From Adineta steineri (Eukaryota > Rotifera > Eurotatoria > Adinetida > Adinetidae): DNA of 64,000 nt. Shown piece after piece: positions 20,387 through 31,249 of the stretch; positions within the stretch are counted from its first letter, which is position 1; each line of letters starts with the position of its first letter. Position numbers and translations under genes: made by a program. The stretch lies in the NCBI GenBank assembly GCA_905250115.1, contig CAJNOI010000099.1, positions 106,461 to 170,460 of the forward strand, written 5' to 3'. Under the pieces are notes generated by a model, which ran no database searches, was not told the DNA's origin, and saw nothing but the letters and a program-made list of their open reading frames with translations.

Positions 20387-22851
20387 TTCAACGATACTAC
20401 AATGGATATTCATAATGATCTATCAATGTCTCATAAAGGTAAGTTATCCTTACTTGAGTACTAGATCAAACATAAGTCTTGAAAAAATGCCCGTAAGGTT
20501 ATTGTTTGTATATTTAAAAATTTCATTTATTTCTATCAAGAAATAGACAGAAGAAACATGTTATTGTTGTTGTTTTGATAAGAAATTAGAATGTGATCAA
20601 TCACCGCCGGTGATCACAATCTTATACGGTGCAATGAATTTCAAGTGTTTTTACTGTTCTTTTTTTTATTAATATTAATCATGAATATGCAATGAGAACT
20701 GTATATACATACATATTTATATATTCTAGGACATTCGGGAGTTAATCAACTCGGAGGTTTATTTGTTAATGGCCGACCATTACCAGATAGTACACGAACA
20801 CGTATAGTTGAACTTGCTCACAATGGCATGCGCCCTTGTGATATTAGTCGATGTTTACAAGTATCAAATGGTTGTGTATCAAAAATTTTAGCACGATATT
20901 ATGAAACAGGTTCAATAAAACCACGTGCAATTGGAGGTTCGAAACCTCGCGTAGCAACAAATGATGTTGTACAAAAAATTGCTCAATATAAACGTGAGAC
21001 ACCGTCCATATTTGCATGGGAAATACGTGATCGTCTCTTAGCTGAAAATGTTTGTAATTCTGAAAATATACCAAGTGTATGTCATATCAAAAAAACATTT
21101 TCAAATCTTATACATATATATATATTTCAAATTTAGGTATCTTCAATAAATCGAGTTTTAAGAAATCTTGGTTCAAAATCATTAGATTCAATGACAAATC
21201 ATGAAACATATTACTCTGTTGATAGTAAATTACGTGCTTTACATAGTCAACCATGGCCATCATCATCATCATCATTTTATGTTCATCATCCTGGTACACA
21301 ACCATCATCAGCTACATATTCAACCAGTGGCGATTCAAATTCAGAATATAAACATCAAGCAAATGATGCTAATCATGGACATCATCAAGATTTAGGAGGT
21401 ATGCATATATATATATATATACAGTCTATATCTACACTTCAAATAAAACAAATTCAGTTAATCTTTTTGATTTCAAGTAGTAAAAAAAAATCATTGATAT
21501 AGTATTTAGTAAATAGACCACCTGTAGAGATTGATTGGTTGAATAGAGTAAACTGTTCATGCCCTTAAGATATGAATTCTCTTTTTTTTCATACGAAGAA
21601 AAAAAACGACAGCATGATAAATTCTTTTTTTTGTCAATGCCGAATAGACTAATTATTTAACGAATCTTATTGGACATTTTTTAAACGATGAGAAGAAGAA
21701 GAAGAAAAACTTGTCACTATTTTACAGATGTTCAATCTTTTCTAATCCGTATTTTTCCACATCGTTGAAAACATTGTTTTTATGCATTGAAATGTAAACG
21801 ACAAGAAAAAAAAATCTTTTTTATCTTTAGATTTAACTGATGCTAGTAATGATAGCAAATCTGCTGTACGAGATAACGTAAATGAGAATGATGAAGCTGT
21901 ACAAGAACGCTTAAAATTAAAACGTAAATTACAACGTAATAGAACATCATTTACACAAGAACAAATTGATGCTTTAGAACAAGGTATATAATAAAAAATT
22001 TCTCGAAAAAAGAACATGTTTTTTTTTTCTCATCTAGCTTTTAATGGTACACATTATCCTGATGTATATGCACGTGAAAAACTTGCACAAAAAATAAATT
22101 TACCTGAAGCAAGAATTCAAGTATGATTTAGTAAAAAAGAAAAAAAGAATGTTTGCAATTTTTTAATTTATATTAGGTATGGTTTTCTAATCGTCGAGCA
22201 AAATATCGTCGAGAAGATAAAGTTAAAGGTCGTCGACAACAACATATGATGAATGATATGGGTGAAAATATGCGTCCAACAGGTTCAACACCACCTAATC
22301 CATCATCACAACAAACACAACCATCATCATCAACATCATCGTCACTTTATCCATCTGTACTTCCAAATAATAATGATCCACATCTTCATCATCATCATCC
22401 TCATCAATATGGAGCATTTAGTTCAGGTTTTACTGGACAAATGGCTGCTGCTGTTGCATGTAGTTCAACTGGATATCCAACATTTTTTCATAGTAAGTTG
22501 TTTTATAAGATAATTGAATTGTTTCTTAATAGAGATGTCTATACCCTAAAGAAATCTTTTCGTGTTATATAGAAAAATAATTGACACATAACTCAATTTT
22601 TTATTTTATTTTATATTAGATTCAACACGTGGTTATGATGGACTGAGTCCATTTAGCACACCTTATAATCGTTCTTGTCCAACTTATTCAACAGGTATGC
22701 CACCTAATCTATCATCAGGTATAGCAGAAAAGCAAAATGTGTAATTAATCACTTTTGAAATTATTTAGATTTAGATCATATGAAAAATATGCCATCGATG
22801 TCATCATATGGTGGTGCACCACATATCTGGTATTCACCAATAATACCATAA
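20387..22851 (+). CDS. Pax6: Paired box and homeobox transcription factor Pax6 (eyeless)
   Basis: ATG at 20402 in exon 20387-20438. Further exons: 20730-21076, 21137-21398, 21831-21983, 22038-22120, 22177-22492, 22620-22718 (or 22694), 22769-22851; 459 aa (451 with the shorter donor). Residues 13-141 are a complete paired domain ([54 protein letters not shown]). Residues 249-308 are the homeodomain, with Ser at position 50 (VWFSNRRAK) as expected for Pax proteins. There is an intron before VWF, as in other Pax6 genes. The linker and C-terminus are Ser/His/Pro-rich, as in Pax6 transactivation domains. No octapeptide is visible. The short N-terminus (about 12 residues) is normal. Two in-frame donors (after 22694 and 22718) precede the last exon and may give isoforms. 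This is the master regulator of eye and anterior neural fate (family knowledge). Confidence 0.95.
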
Positions 22852-24121
22852 AAAAGAAGAAAAAGGGTAAGATTGATACATATATATTTATTTGTCTCAT
22901 GAGATTATAGTGTTTGTTAAAATGAAATGCTATCTAAAAAAATGTGTCATAGTGTTGTCGATTGTTTTGATCGAAAAGGTGTTGAGAATTTGTGATATGT
23001 ATTATTAAAAACAATCACATTCTTTTTTTTTTTCTTTCTTAAATTTTGTTGTTTCTATTTTAGATTGAACAATTGATTCTGATTTGAACTTGATCATCGG
23101 TTTTTTTTGTGAACATTTATTGATTGTATTATATTTGATCGGTTTTTTTTCTCTTCTGTATTGTCGTGTCTTCTTCTTCTTCTTCTTCTTTTTATATTTT
23201 CAATTAAATAGAAATTCGAGATCATCATTCAATATATAAATGTATATTCTCATCAGGTGTTTATTTAAGTAATCAATTCAATCATTCTATTACTTGAAAA
23301 AACAAGGCTAATTCTGAATTCAACAATCTTTTATCGAAAAAAATCAACTAGATTGTAAACTAGAAAATAAGCTATAGTTCTCTTTCTCGTAGAGAAGAGT
23401 CCAGTAAACATAAATTGTCTACTTGCTTGTATGTCCGCAGCGTCAAAAAACATCGAAAACCCATTTTTCGAAAAAGACATTTCTAGAAGTATTTCGAATC
23501 TGAGGTCTGTTGGGTGATCATGATAAAGAGGAAGGGTAAAGAGGGTGCATAGATCAAAAAAACATCGAAAACCTATTTTTCACGGTATTCAATTGTTTGT
23601 CCAGTCAACGTGAAGAGGATGCATTTCTACGAGAAAGAGTTAAGCGAGTTCTCGGACGAGCGTTACTTGTTTTTCGAAGGATATTTTAGAAATGCTTATA
23701 TGAGTTCGACCAAAATTTTCCAAGTACTTAAAAATTAATCTGCAGATTTTTGCTGGACAATAAATTTAAATTCATGAATTCGCGAAAACCAAGGATTTCA
23801 TAAAAACTCGAAAATCAACTAAACCTCCTCTGAAGCAAAATCGGGAAAAAACGCCCGAGAGGGGTAGCGGGATTTTTGCTCAAAAAAAATGCAAGTGCCG
23901 AAACTATAATAGAAGGCCCCGGCCTTTTTATTACGGAGAAGGGTTTAGTAAATCATAAGATTTAAAAATCGATTGAACTTATTCAAAAAATTTACAGTGC
24001 ATATTATTTATAGTCTTAAGTTAAGTTGTACTTTTTCTTTTCTATTCAATTAATTTTATGCGGGAAATTATTTTTATGTTAATTATTTTTATTCTATAAT
24101 TAATATTCCTAGCAAAAACTA
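22852..24121. other. Intergenic with an unexplained repetitive segment
   Basis: 22852-23330 is the T-rich 3' flank of Pax6 with a (CTT)n tract at about 23171-23190. From about 23390 to 23960 the base composition changes. A near-repeat AACATCGAAAACC-x-ATTTTTC occurs at about 23450 and 23562, and a palindrome GGCCCCGGCC lies at about 23916-23925. I see no terminal inverted repeats or long open frame. It may be a decayed mobile element. Confidence 0.35.
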
Positions 24122-25038
24122 ATGTGTGAATTGAAAACAAATCTCTTAATTAAAAAAAATTTTAATTGTAAAAAATGTAATAACTACTTTAAACATGAAG
24201 AACATATTGCATTATTTAAACAACATCAATATCATTTTCATTGTTTTTTATGTCTTAATTGTAAAAAACAACTTTCACATGAATCATTTTATTTTGATGA
24301 AAATTTACAATTAGATGTAATTAAAATTCTAGGTAAAATAGAAATTACTATTTTTATTTAGATATCAAATCCACAAGTTTATTGTGAAATATGTTATTTA
24401 AAAAAAAGATATTCATCATGTTTAAAATGTAATGAAGTATTTACTCCATTATCGATTATAATTGAATTTCAAGGAGAAAAATATCATAATGAATGGTAAA
24501 AGAAATAAGAATTTTATTTAAAGAATTATTTTGATTTAGTTTTATTTGTTCAAAATGTGAAGTAATATTACGAAATCAAATATTTTATTTAAAAAATAAT
24601 TTTTTATATTGTCATTCATGTATGAATGAAATTGAACCATGTATAATGACATTAAAATCTTTAGAAATTTTGAATGATTATCAATGTAAAAAATGTAAAA
24701 AAAATTTTCTTGAAGGTGAAACTATATCAATGTATGAGAATGATTATTATCATTCGGATTGTTTTCGTTGTGAAAACTGTGAAAAATTATTAATTGATCA
24801 AGGATGTTTTCGGCAAGAAAATGAATATTTATATTGTTTAAATTGTCATATTGATAATGGACCACATTGTACAATATGTAAAGAACCTTTTTTAACAGGA
24901 GAAATTTTAAGTCAATTTAATGGAAAACAATTTCATACTACTTGTTTTCTATGTGATATTTGTCAAGAAAGAATTCAGATGAAAAATTTTCAATATCAAA
25001 ATGGAAAAATTATCTGTGAAATTTGTTTAAATAAATGA
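24122..25038 (+). CDS. Four-LIM-domain protein
   Basis: Exons 24122-24316, 24362-24495 and 24540-25038 give 275 aa, essentially all LIM domains. The domains open at CKKC (about residue 18), CLKC (about 82), CKKC (about 145) and CTIC (about 205). Each has the second-finger pattern, for example FHCFLCLNC, NECFICSKC, SDCFRCENC and TTCFLCDIC, and ends in a CxxC or CxIC pair. No homeodomain, PET or kinase domain is present. LIM-only proteins of this size (FHL, PINCH) act as adaptors at actin/integrin sites or as transcriptional cofactors. FHL proteins carry an extra half-LIM at the N-terminus, which is not obvious here. FHL-like is therefore a guess. The sequence is unusually rich in Lys/Asn/Phe. 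Confidence 0.75.
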
Positions 25039-25316
25039 GAATATGTGGAATGTAACGCACTCTATAGTTTATTCCGAATAACTATTGGTACGCGTCATAA
25101 TTTTCGATGAGTCATCAGTGGAATTCAATGTATGAAGACTAACCAACGGTTTGCTTGCCACGTTTAATTTCCTCATAATTTAATACATTGCTGTCGTTTC
25201 AACATAGTTTTTCAATTTATCTATATAAAAGTGAAGATTTATTAACTTATTTTCATTCTGCAAATTTATTCGGTAGCAAAAAAAACATTTTTTCATTGAA
25301 ACAATATAAATAAAAC

Positions 25317-27620
25317 ATGTTGTTTTATTCTTTTTCTATTACTTATTTATCAGTTGTTATTATTTCATTAACATGTGGATCATTATCATCAAATCCTATA
25401 AGAACACAACAATCTGATGGTAAAAAAATATTCCTCATTGTTTTCTCGTATATAATTTTGTTTTATTTTGTTTTATTAGAAAGTTTTGTTCAAAATAAAG
25501 AACAATTTATTCCAACAAATGAATGGCAAAACGTAAAAGAAGGTATTGATGATTTACTAATTCTATAAAAACAGTTAACATAATTCTTTTTTTATTTAGG
25601 TCAAGCTGTTCCACCAGGTCTTCATGTTCGATTGAATTTAGAAACTGGTGCTCGAGAAGCTAAATTACTTGATAATGATAATAAAGAGCAATCATCATCA
25701 AATGATATGATACCTTTATCAACACATGTTGATGAACAAGAAAGAATTAGTAAAGAAAATCTTGAACGAGCATTTGCTAATCTTGATTTCACTAAAGATG
25801 ATGTTAAAACCGACCAGGTATGTTTTAACAAATTATTTATATTTTAGTTTTTATTATTGTGTTTTCATAGAAACATGAAGACGAAGTCAAAGCAAAATTT
25901 CGTGGATATGATGAATTGAAAAAAGATTTTGAATCAATGAATATGAAAGTTCAAACAGATCAAGAAATTTTAACAGATCTTATGAATAAATTACGTACAA
26001 CAGATAATAATGAAGATCGAAAAACAATATTAACTGATCTTGAATATTATCTTCATCAAGTTAGTATTCTATTGAATTGTATATTGATAATATATATATA
26101 AATTATTTTTTAGTATGATAATGCGATATTTTTTGCTGATAACAATGGTCTTGAATTACTTATGCAATTATTAAATACAACAAATACTAATAATGATGTT
26201 CGTCATTTTACAAGTCTTGCATTAGGTGCAGCATTTCAAGGGTATATAAGAAAAATTTTTATAATAAAAAAAAGTAAACAGAGTTCTTTGTATTTTAGAA
26301 ATCCAAAGGTACAATCGAAAGGATTTAATCTTAATTTTGTTCCATATTTATTACGTTTATTAAATATTGAAACAGATAATAATATTAAATTTCGTCTTCT
26401 TTTTACATTATCAACATTATTAAGAAATTATCCACAAGCACAAATGAGTTTTGTTGAACATGGTGGAATAGAAACAATAGTTAAAATTTTTGACGAGACC
26501 AAATCTCATTATAAACTACAAATGCGAACTATTGAACTTATGGGTGATCTTATTGCTGAAAAGGTACAGACAAAAAAAACTGATATCAATATGATTTAAT
26601 CGAAATTTTTATTATTTCTAGGATAGTGAAATGGATGATAAACGACAAGCTTATGAAAAGTAAGTTAACAAAAGAAGAGAAATCAGTGTTTTATCTAGGT
26701 TACGTTTTTCGGATGGGCGAATCGAGATTGGAGTAGGCAGCGTTCATTCAGCGCCCACCTGGACCATCTAAAAATATACAGCTACTATATGATGAAAGTG
26801 GGCGGCGCCCACCCATCCCACCCGCTAGATAGAACACTGATAGAAATTTCATAGTACAAACTTTCGAGTGTTATACGATTTCTTATTTTGTATGTGAATA
26901 GAATATAGTAGAACGGAGAAAATCTTAAAAGAATTTTAATATATAGACTGGAAGATACGATCATTTGACTGTATTGTAACTCATCGGTAGATACTGACGG
27001 AAGAGCTAAATTATGATCATCACTTTGATTGTCCGATAAATATCTACCGACAGACTTATCATCCACTGGAACGATCATAACTTCTGATTAACGAAACATA
27101 CTCTTAGGCACATTGTGATTTGAGTCTACGAATTAAATAGCACTATAAATAGATTCAATGAGAAACAGTTTCCTAAATATTTTCTGTGCATTTCTAATCC
27201 AAATAACACGACTTATATCATTTGAAAATGTCTAGAGAAGATTATGAAGAATATAAATGTTCGAGATTCTTTAAGATTGTAGCGCTAGTTTATTTTTATT
27301 ATAAATTTTGTATTATTTTCTTTTCTAGTATTCATATTCGAGCTCAATTAATCAAGCATAATTGGTGTGCAAGTATTTCTCATCATTTTTCATCGACTGA
27401 TTTTGAGAATTTTGACCATATTGAAAAGATAATATTGGCTATGATTCCATTAACAGATGCATGTCGAACTAACTTTGTTTCCTTATTACCCACTCTCGAC
27501 AAACTTAATGATGTTTATCAGAAGAAAAATCTTAATGAAGATTCAACATTTACCGATCTCATAACTAATATTCAACATCTTCAAACAAATTTAAAGCAAA
27601 TAACATCGAACGATTTATAA
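25317..27620 (+). CDS. SIL1: SIL1, nucleotide exchange factor for ER Hsp70 (BiP)
   Basis: Eight exons: 25317-25419, 25480-25542, 25600-25817, 25871-26059, 26114-26241, 26299-26563, 26622-26659, 27329-27620; 431 aa (human 461). A hydrophobic signal peptide covers residues 1-22. The diagnostic SIL1 segment follows: FIPTNEWQNVKEGQAVPPG, then LHVRLNLETGAREAKL. The rest is armadillo-type helical repeats (LEYYLHQYDNA, LALGAAFQGNPKVQ, YLLRLLNIE, MSFVEHGGIE). This matches the family, in which the ARM repeats grip the BiP nucleotide-binding domain and release ADP. The protein ends SNDL, which is not a clear KDEL-like retrieval signal. The last intron (26660-27328) is long and carries a hAT MITE; an extra small exon hidden in it cannot be excluded. 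Confidence 0.9.
26676..26847. mobile_element. hAT-type MITE, 156 bp, in the last SIL1 intron
   Basis: Element 26684-26839. The left end is CAGTGTTTTATCTAG; the right end, read inverted, is CAGTGTTCTATCTAG (14 of 15 identical). The flanks AGAGAAAT (26676-26683) and ATAGAAAT (26840-26847) match at 7 of 8. The interior is GC-rich with a GGATGGG motif in both arms. Size, termini and 8-bp duplication fit a non-autonomous hAT element. Confidence 0.8.
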
Positions 27621-28551
27621 TTCTATTCATTCTAGTTGTTATCACATCATCTTTTTTGTTTTGTCAGATAGTTGATTTATTATTCATGTTTTGTTTCATT
27701 ATATCGTAATGGTTTTATTTTTTAAAAAGTAAAAATAAAAGAGTATTCATAGAAATTCTAATTATTTCGGAAAATAGTGTTATCTTATTGAAGACTAATA
27801 GAATTCTGGTGGATATATTGACTCGCTTCTTTTTTCTTTTCCTCTATTAGACGACCAATGTATGTTATTAGCCTTGAATATATGGTTGATCGGAATTGTA
27901 ACGACGAATAAAGAGACAAATGTGACACAAGCAAAAAAGAAAAAAGTCTTTATGTTATTGCACGATGCTAACCGCTATCCTATCTGTTTCAAGGCACATT
28001 ATTCAGTTGCGTTCTATCCGTCTTCTTTTCTTTTGTCTGTTATATTTAAGACCAATAATATGCAAACCAAATAGTATGTCTAGAATAATATCTAACAGAG
28101 AAAGAGCAAACATTTTTTTGCAACCACCATATTAGGCCTCTTTCTCTATTAGTATACGCACGGTTGGAAGAAAGATGAGATCGATTTAGGTTAAGATGCA
28201 TCCGCGTTTGCCGTCAGAAAAGATGTATATGTTATAAGTTAGATATACGTTAACATATCTCATACAGAAGAAAAGAAAAGAACTCCGTTAATATCCACAG
28301 CGGTTATCCATTTTTTTCTTCTTCGTCTTCTTCTCTCGTCTTCTCTAACATTTGGTGTAACACAGCACCCAAAATAGGCAATTTCTTCCACAATAATAAC
28401 AACAACAACATCAAGAAATAAGAAAAAGAGAGAGAAAGATAGAGACTAAGTGTTCCTTTGCTTGTAATCTCCATCAAGAAGAAGTTGCTTGTGGTACTAT
28501 ATACAAGATCAAATCAGAATCATTATCGTAGACTTTATTCGAACTTAAAAA
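27621..28551. other. Intergenic, SIL1 to myosin light chain
   Basis: AT-rich with pyrimidine tracts (about 28310-28345). The frame 27862-28074 shows no splice partner or motif. The promoter of the myosin light chain gene must lie here, but I could not place it. Confidence 0.4.
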
Positions 28552-29744
28552 ATGACCGATGTAAGTAATAATATAATACAAATAAAATAAAGAAAAGAAA
28601 AGACAATCTTTTTTTTCTTATTTTAATATAATAAATCTTAACTCATAAGTTATTTAAATACGATTCATATTGATTATTCTAGAAAGACGACGTAAGTTTA
28701 TATGAAATTGTATCTTCATCCCTATGTACACATATCTTCAATCGCACACACACACACACATACACATGAATCCCTAATTATCTTTTTTTTCCAGTTATTC
28801 TTAAGCATGTTGAAGAATTATATTTTAAAATATTTTTCATTGCTAATATACCTCACATTCTTTCCCAATACCATTCACTATATCACTTATATATATAGAA
28901 GAATATTACCTAATTATTTAATTGATTTTTATTATGTAATAATTTTCTTTTTCTTCTCTAATAGAAAAAAGCTAAAAAGAAAGCTCAACGTGCCACCAGT
29001 AATGTATTTTCAATGTTCGATCAAAAACAAGTACAAGAATTCAAAGAAGTATTTAGAAAAAAATTTTGTTAATTTTTTTTTTTGCATAAGTAATATTTAG
29101 GCATTTGGTCTTATGGATCAAGATCGTGATGGAACAATTAGTTTAGATGATCTTAAAGAAGTATTTGCTTCACTTGGTAATGAAAATAAAATTTTTTCTT
29201 TTTTTTTTGTAATTATTTATTTTATTATTTTAGGCAAAGCACCAAAAGATTCTGAATTAAAAGCTATGCTTGAAGAAGCTCAAGGTCCAATCAATTTCAC
29301 TATGTTATTAACATTATTTGGAGATCGATTGAATGGTACTGATGAAGAAAATGTTATTTTAAATGCATGGAAAAACTTTGATCCAGAAGCAACTGGATTT
29401 ATTAACACAAAAAGGTTAATTAAAAATTTAATTAACTAAAAAAAATAAATAATCGATATTTTCTCTTCTAGTTTACGAGAAGTTCTTACAGGTGAAGGAC
29501 GTCCCGATGATAGTAAGTGAATAGTTTTCTTATTGTTATTTTTTAATTAATTATTTTCTTTTTAGGATTATCCGATATGGAGGTAACAATCGATTAAAAT
29601 TTCGAAAGGCATTATGTTTCTTTTTTTTCGAATTATTTTTTTTAGTTTAGTCAAATGCTTGAAGGAGCTCCAGTCGATCCAAAAGGACAGCTTGATTATG
29701 CTGCATTTACAAAACAGATCAAACGTGGCAAAGAAGATGATTAA
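28552..29744 (+). CDS. MRLC: Myosin regulatory light chain (MLC2/spaghetti squash type)
   Basis: Eight exons: 28552-28560, 28683-28691, 28965-29048, 29101-29176, 29234-29414, 29472-29512, 29566-29582, 29646-29744; 171 aa, normal for the family. The first two coding exons are only 9 nt each (Met-Thr-Asp and Lys-Asp-Asp). The phosphorylation site is intact: [12 protein letters not shown], with Thr17/Ser18 equivalent to Thr18/Ser19 of the human protein, preceded by the basic patch that MLCK and ROCK recognise. EF-hand 1 (residues 40-51, [12 protein letters not shown]) has a full set of Ca/Mg ligands; the later EF-hands are degenerate, as usual. [13 protein letters not shown] and DPEATGFI are family signatures. 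The protein binds the neck of myosin II and controls contractility. RATSNVF fits both the non-muscle/smooth and muscle classes; I cannot say which. Confidence 0.93.
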
Positions 29745-31249
29745 ATAAATAAATAACTATTACTAGAAAAAGAAAAGACCTTTGTGTTTTGTTTAATCAC
29801 TTTCTTCTTGACAGCAAAGCAAATAAAATTCACGCTCAGCCTTCTCTTTTTTTTTTCTTCTTTTTACCCTTATCATTACACACCTTTATTTCATATAATA
29901 TCACTCTTATTTTTTTTTCTTCATCTGTTTTAACAACTAATAAAAACCGTATAATTAAATTTGTACTGTCATGTGCTGAATGTAGAAGAAGAAGAACAAA
30001 AAAAGAATCTGAAATTTGGACTATTATTTAAAGAAAAAAAGAAAATATTTTATTAGACATTTGTTTCTTTTACAAAGTAGTAAAAGATGTTTTTCAAGGG
30101 TTACGTCTATACAAGAATATAGAAAAACGGCAATAGCTAAGTGTTCGATTACATCGACAGGAGTTGATCAATCAAAATTTTAAAAAATCGAACACCAGTT
30201 TTGCATCATAAATAAGTCAACAAAATTTGCAAATCTGCACCGAATTGTTTTGTTAAGTAACTGTAAGAAAATCGAGCACAGCTAATAGTACGACGGGGAC
30301 AAATTGTTTTTGTTCACGCCTTTCTTTTCTCGTTTGAATTATTCATTTTTATCCTAGACATACATTTTAGATACGTGTAAGCCATTATTATAATATAATT
30401 GAAAACTGATCTTTTACCTTAATAAGAAGCTTATCTATTCCTAAATATATTTTTTCCATGGGACATTGTTCTAATTTTTTTTCATTGAATTCAGCTTTTG
30501 TAAGTTATCGACAGCGATAGTATATGAATCCTAGAACTCGTCAGAGACTTCATTATTTCCATTGGTTTAGTCTTAATTATAAAAAGGATATAATGTCATG
30601 ATATGCTTTTCAAATCCAATAACAACATAAATTCGTCGATGACAACGAGGATATGTGTGTAAATTCGATAGAGAATAAGGATATTCTCCAAAAACAAGAG
30701 ATCAGAGGAGGAGAGACAAATTGTGACGTCACTGTATCGTAGCTGTAAGAACAAAGGATATTTGAAAAGACTTTATATAAAAGAAAAATATAAGATGAGA
30801 AATGCAATTGTTTATGACTTTACATATTTTAAAAAGACAAACTTTTCGGTCGAATTAGAAAAAGTTTTATTTTTATACTCAAGGGGGAATCAATGGGAAC
30901 CCTACCACCCATTGAGAAAAAAGTTTTTTTGTCTTAATTAGCTGTAAGCGCAATGAAAAATGACTTTCCCCGAAAAATTGTATGACTGTTACTTTAGACA
31001 GTAGACATCTAGGTAAAAATCATAAAATTTTTCAGGGAAAGTTATTATTCATTGCGCGTACAGCTAATAAGGACAAAAAAAGACTTTTTCCGAAACGTGG
31101 TAGAGTTCCCATGAATTCACCCTCGAATCATTTATAAAAAGAATACCTATAAAATGAAAATAAAGCTGTTTAAAGATTCTTTCTTATTTTTTTACTAATA
31201 ATCAAACATTATTCATTGACTATATATTACTTTTAAAGGAGTTCAACAT
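29745..31249. other. Intergenic, with a foldback element
   Basis: AT-rich spacer between the myosin light chain gene and the repeat-protein gene. The clear structure in it is the inverted repeat at 30881-31124. Frames such as 29789-30031 and 30723-30941 have no support; the second overlaps the foldback arm. Confidence 0.45.
30881..31124. mobile_element. Foldback element, 244 bp, with about 105-bp inverted arms
   Basis: The left arm 30881-30985 and right arm 31020-31124 are imperfect inverted copies, roughly 80 percent by eye. Shared blocks include ATGGGAAC, TTAGCTGTA, CGCAATGAA, ACTTTCCC and GAAAAATT. A 34-bp spacer separates them. A transcript would fold into a long hairpin. I see no clear target duplication, so the superfamily is unassigned. 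A palindromic MITE is the simplest reading. Confidence 0.75.
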
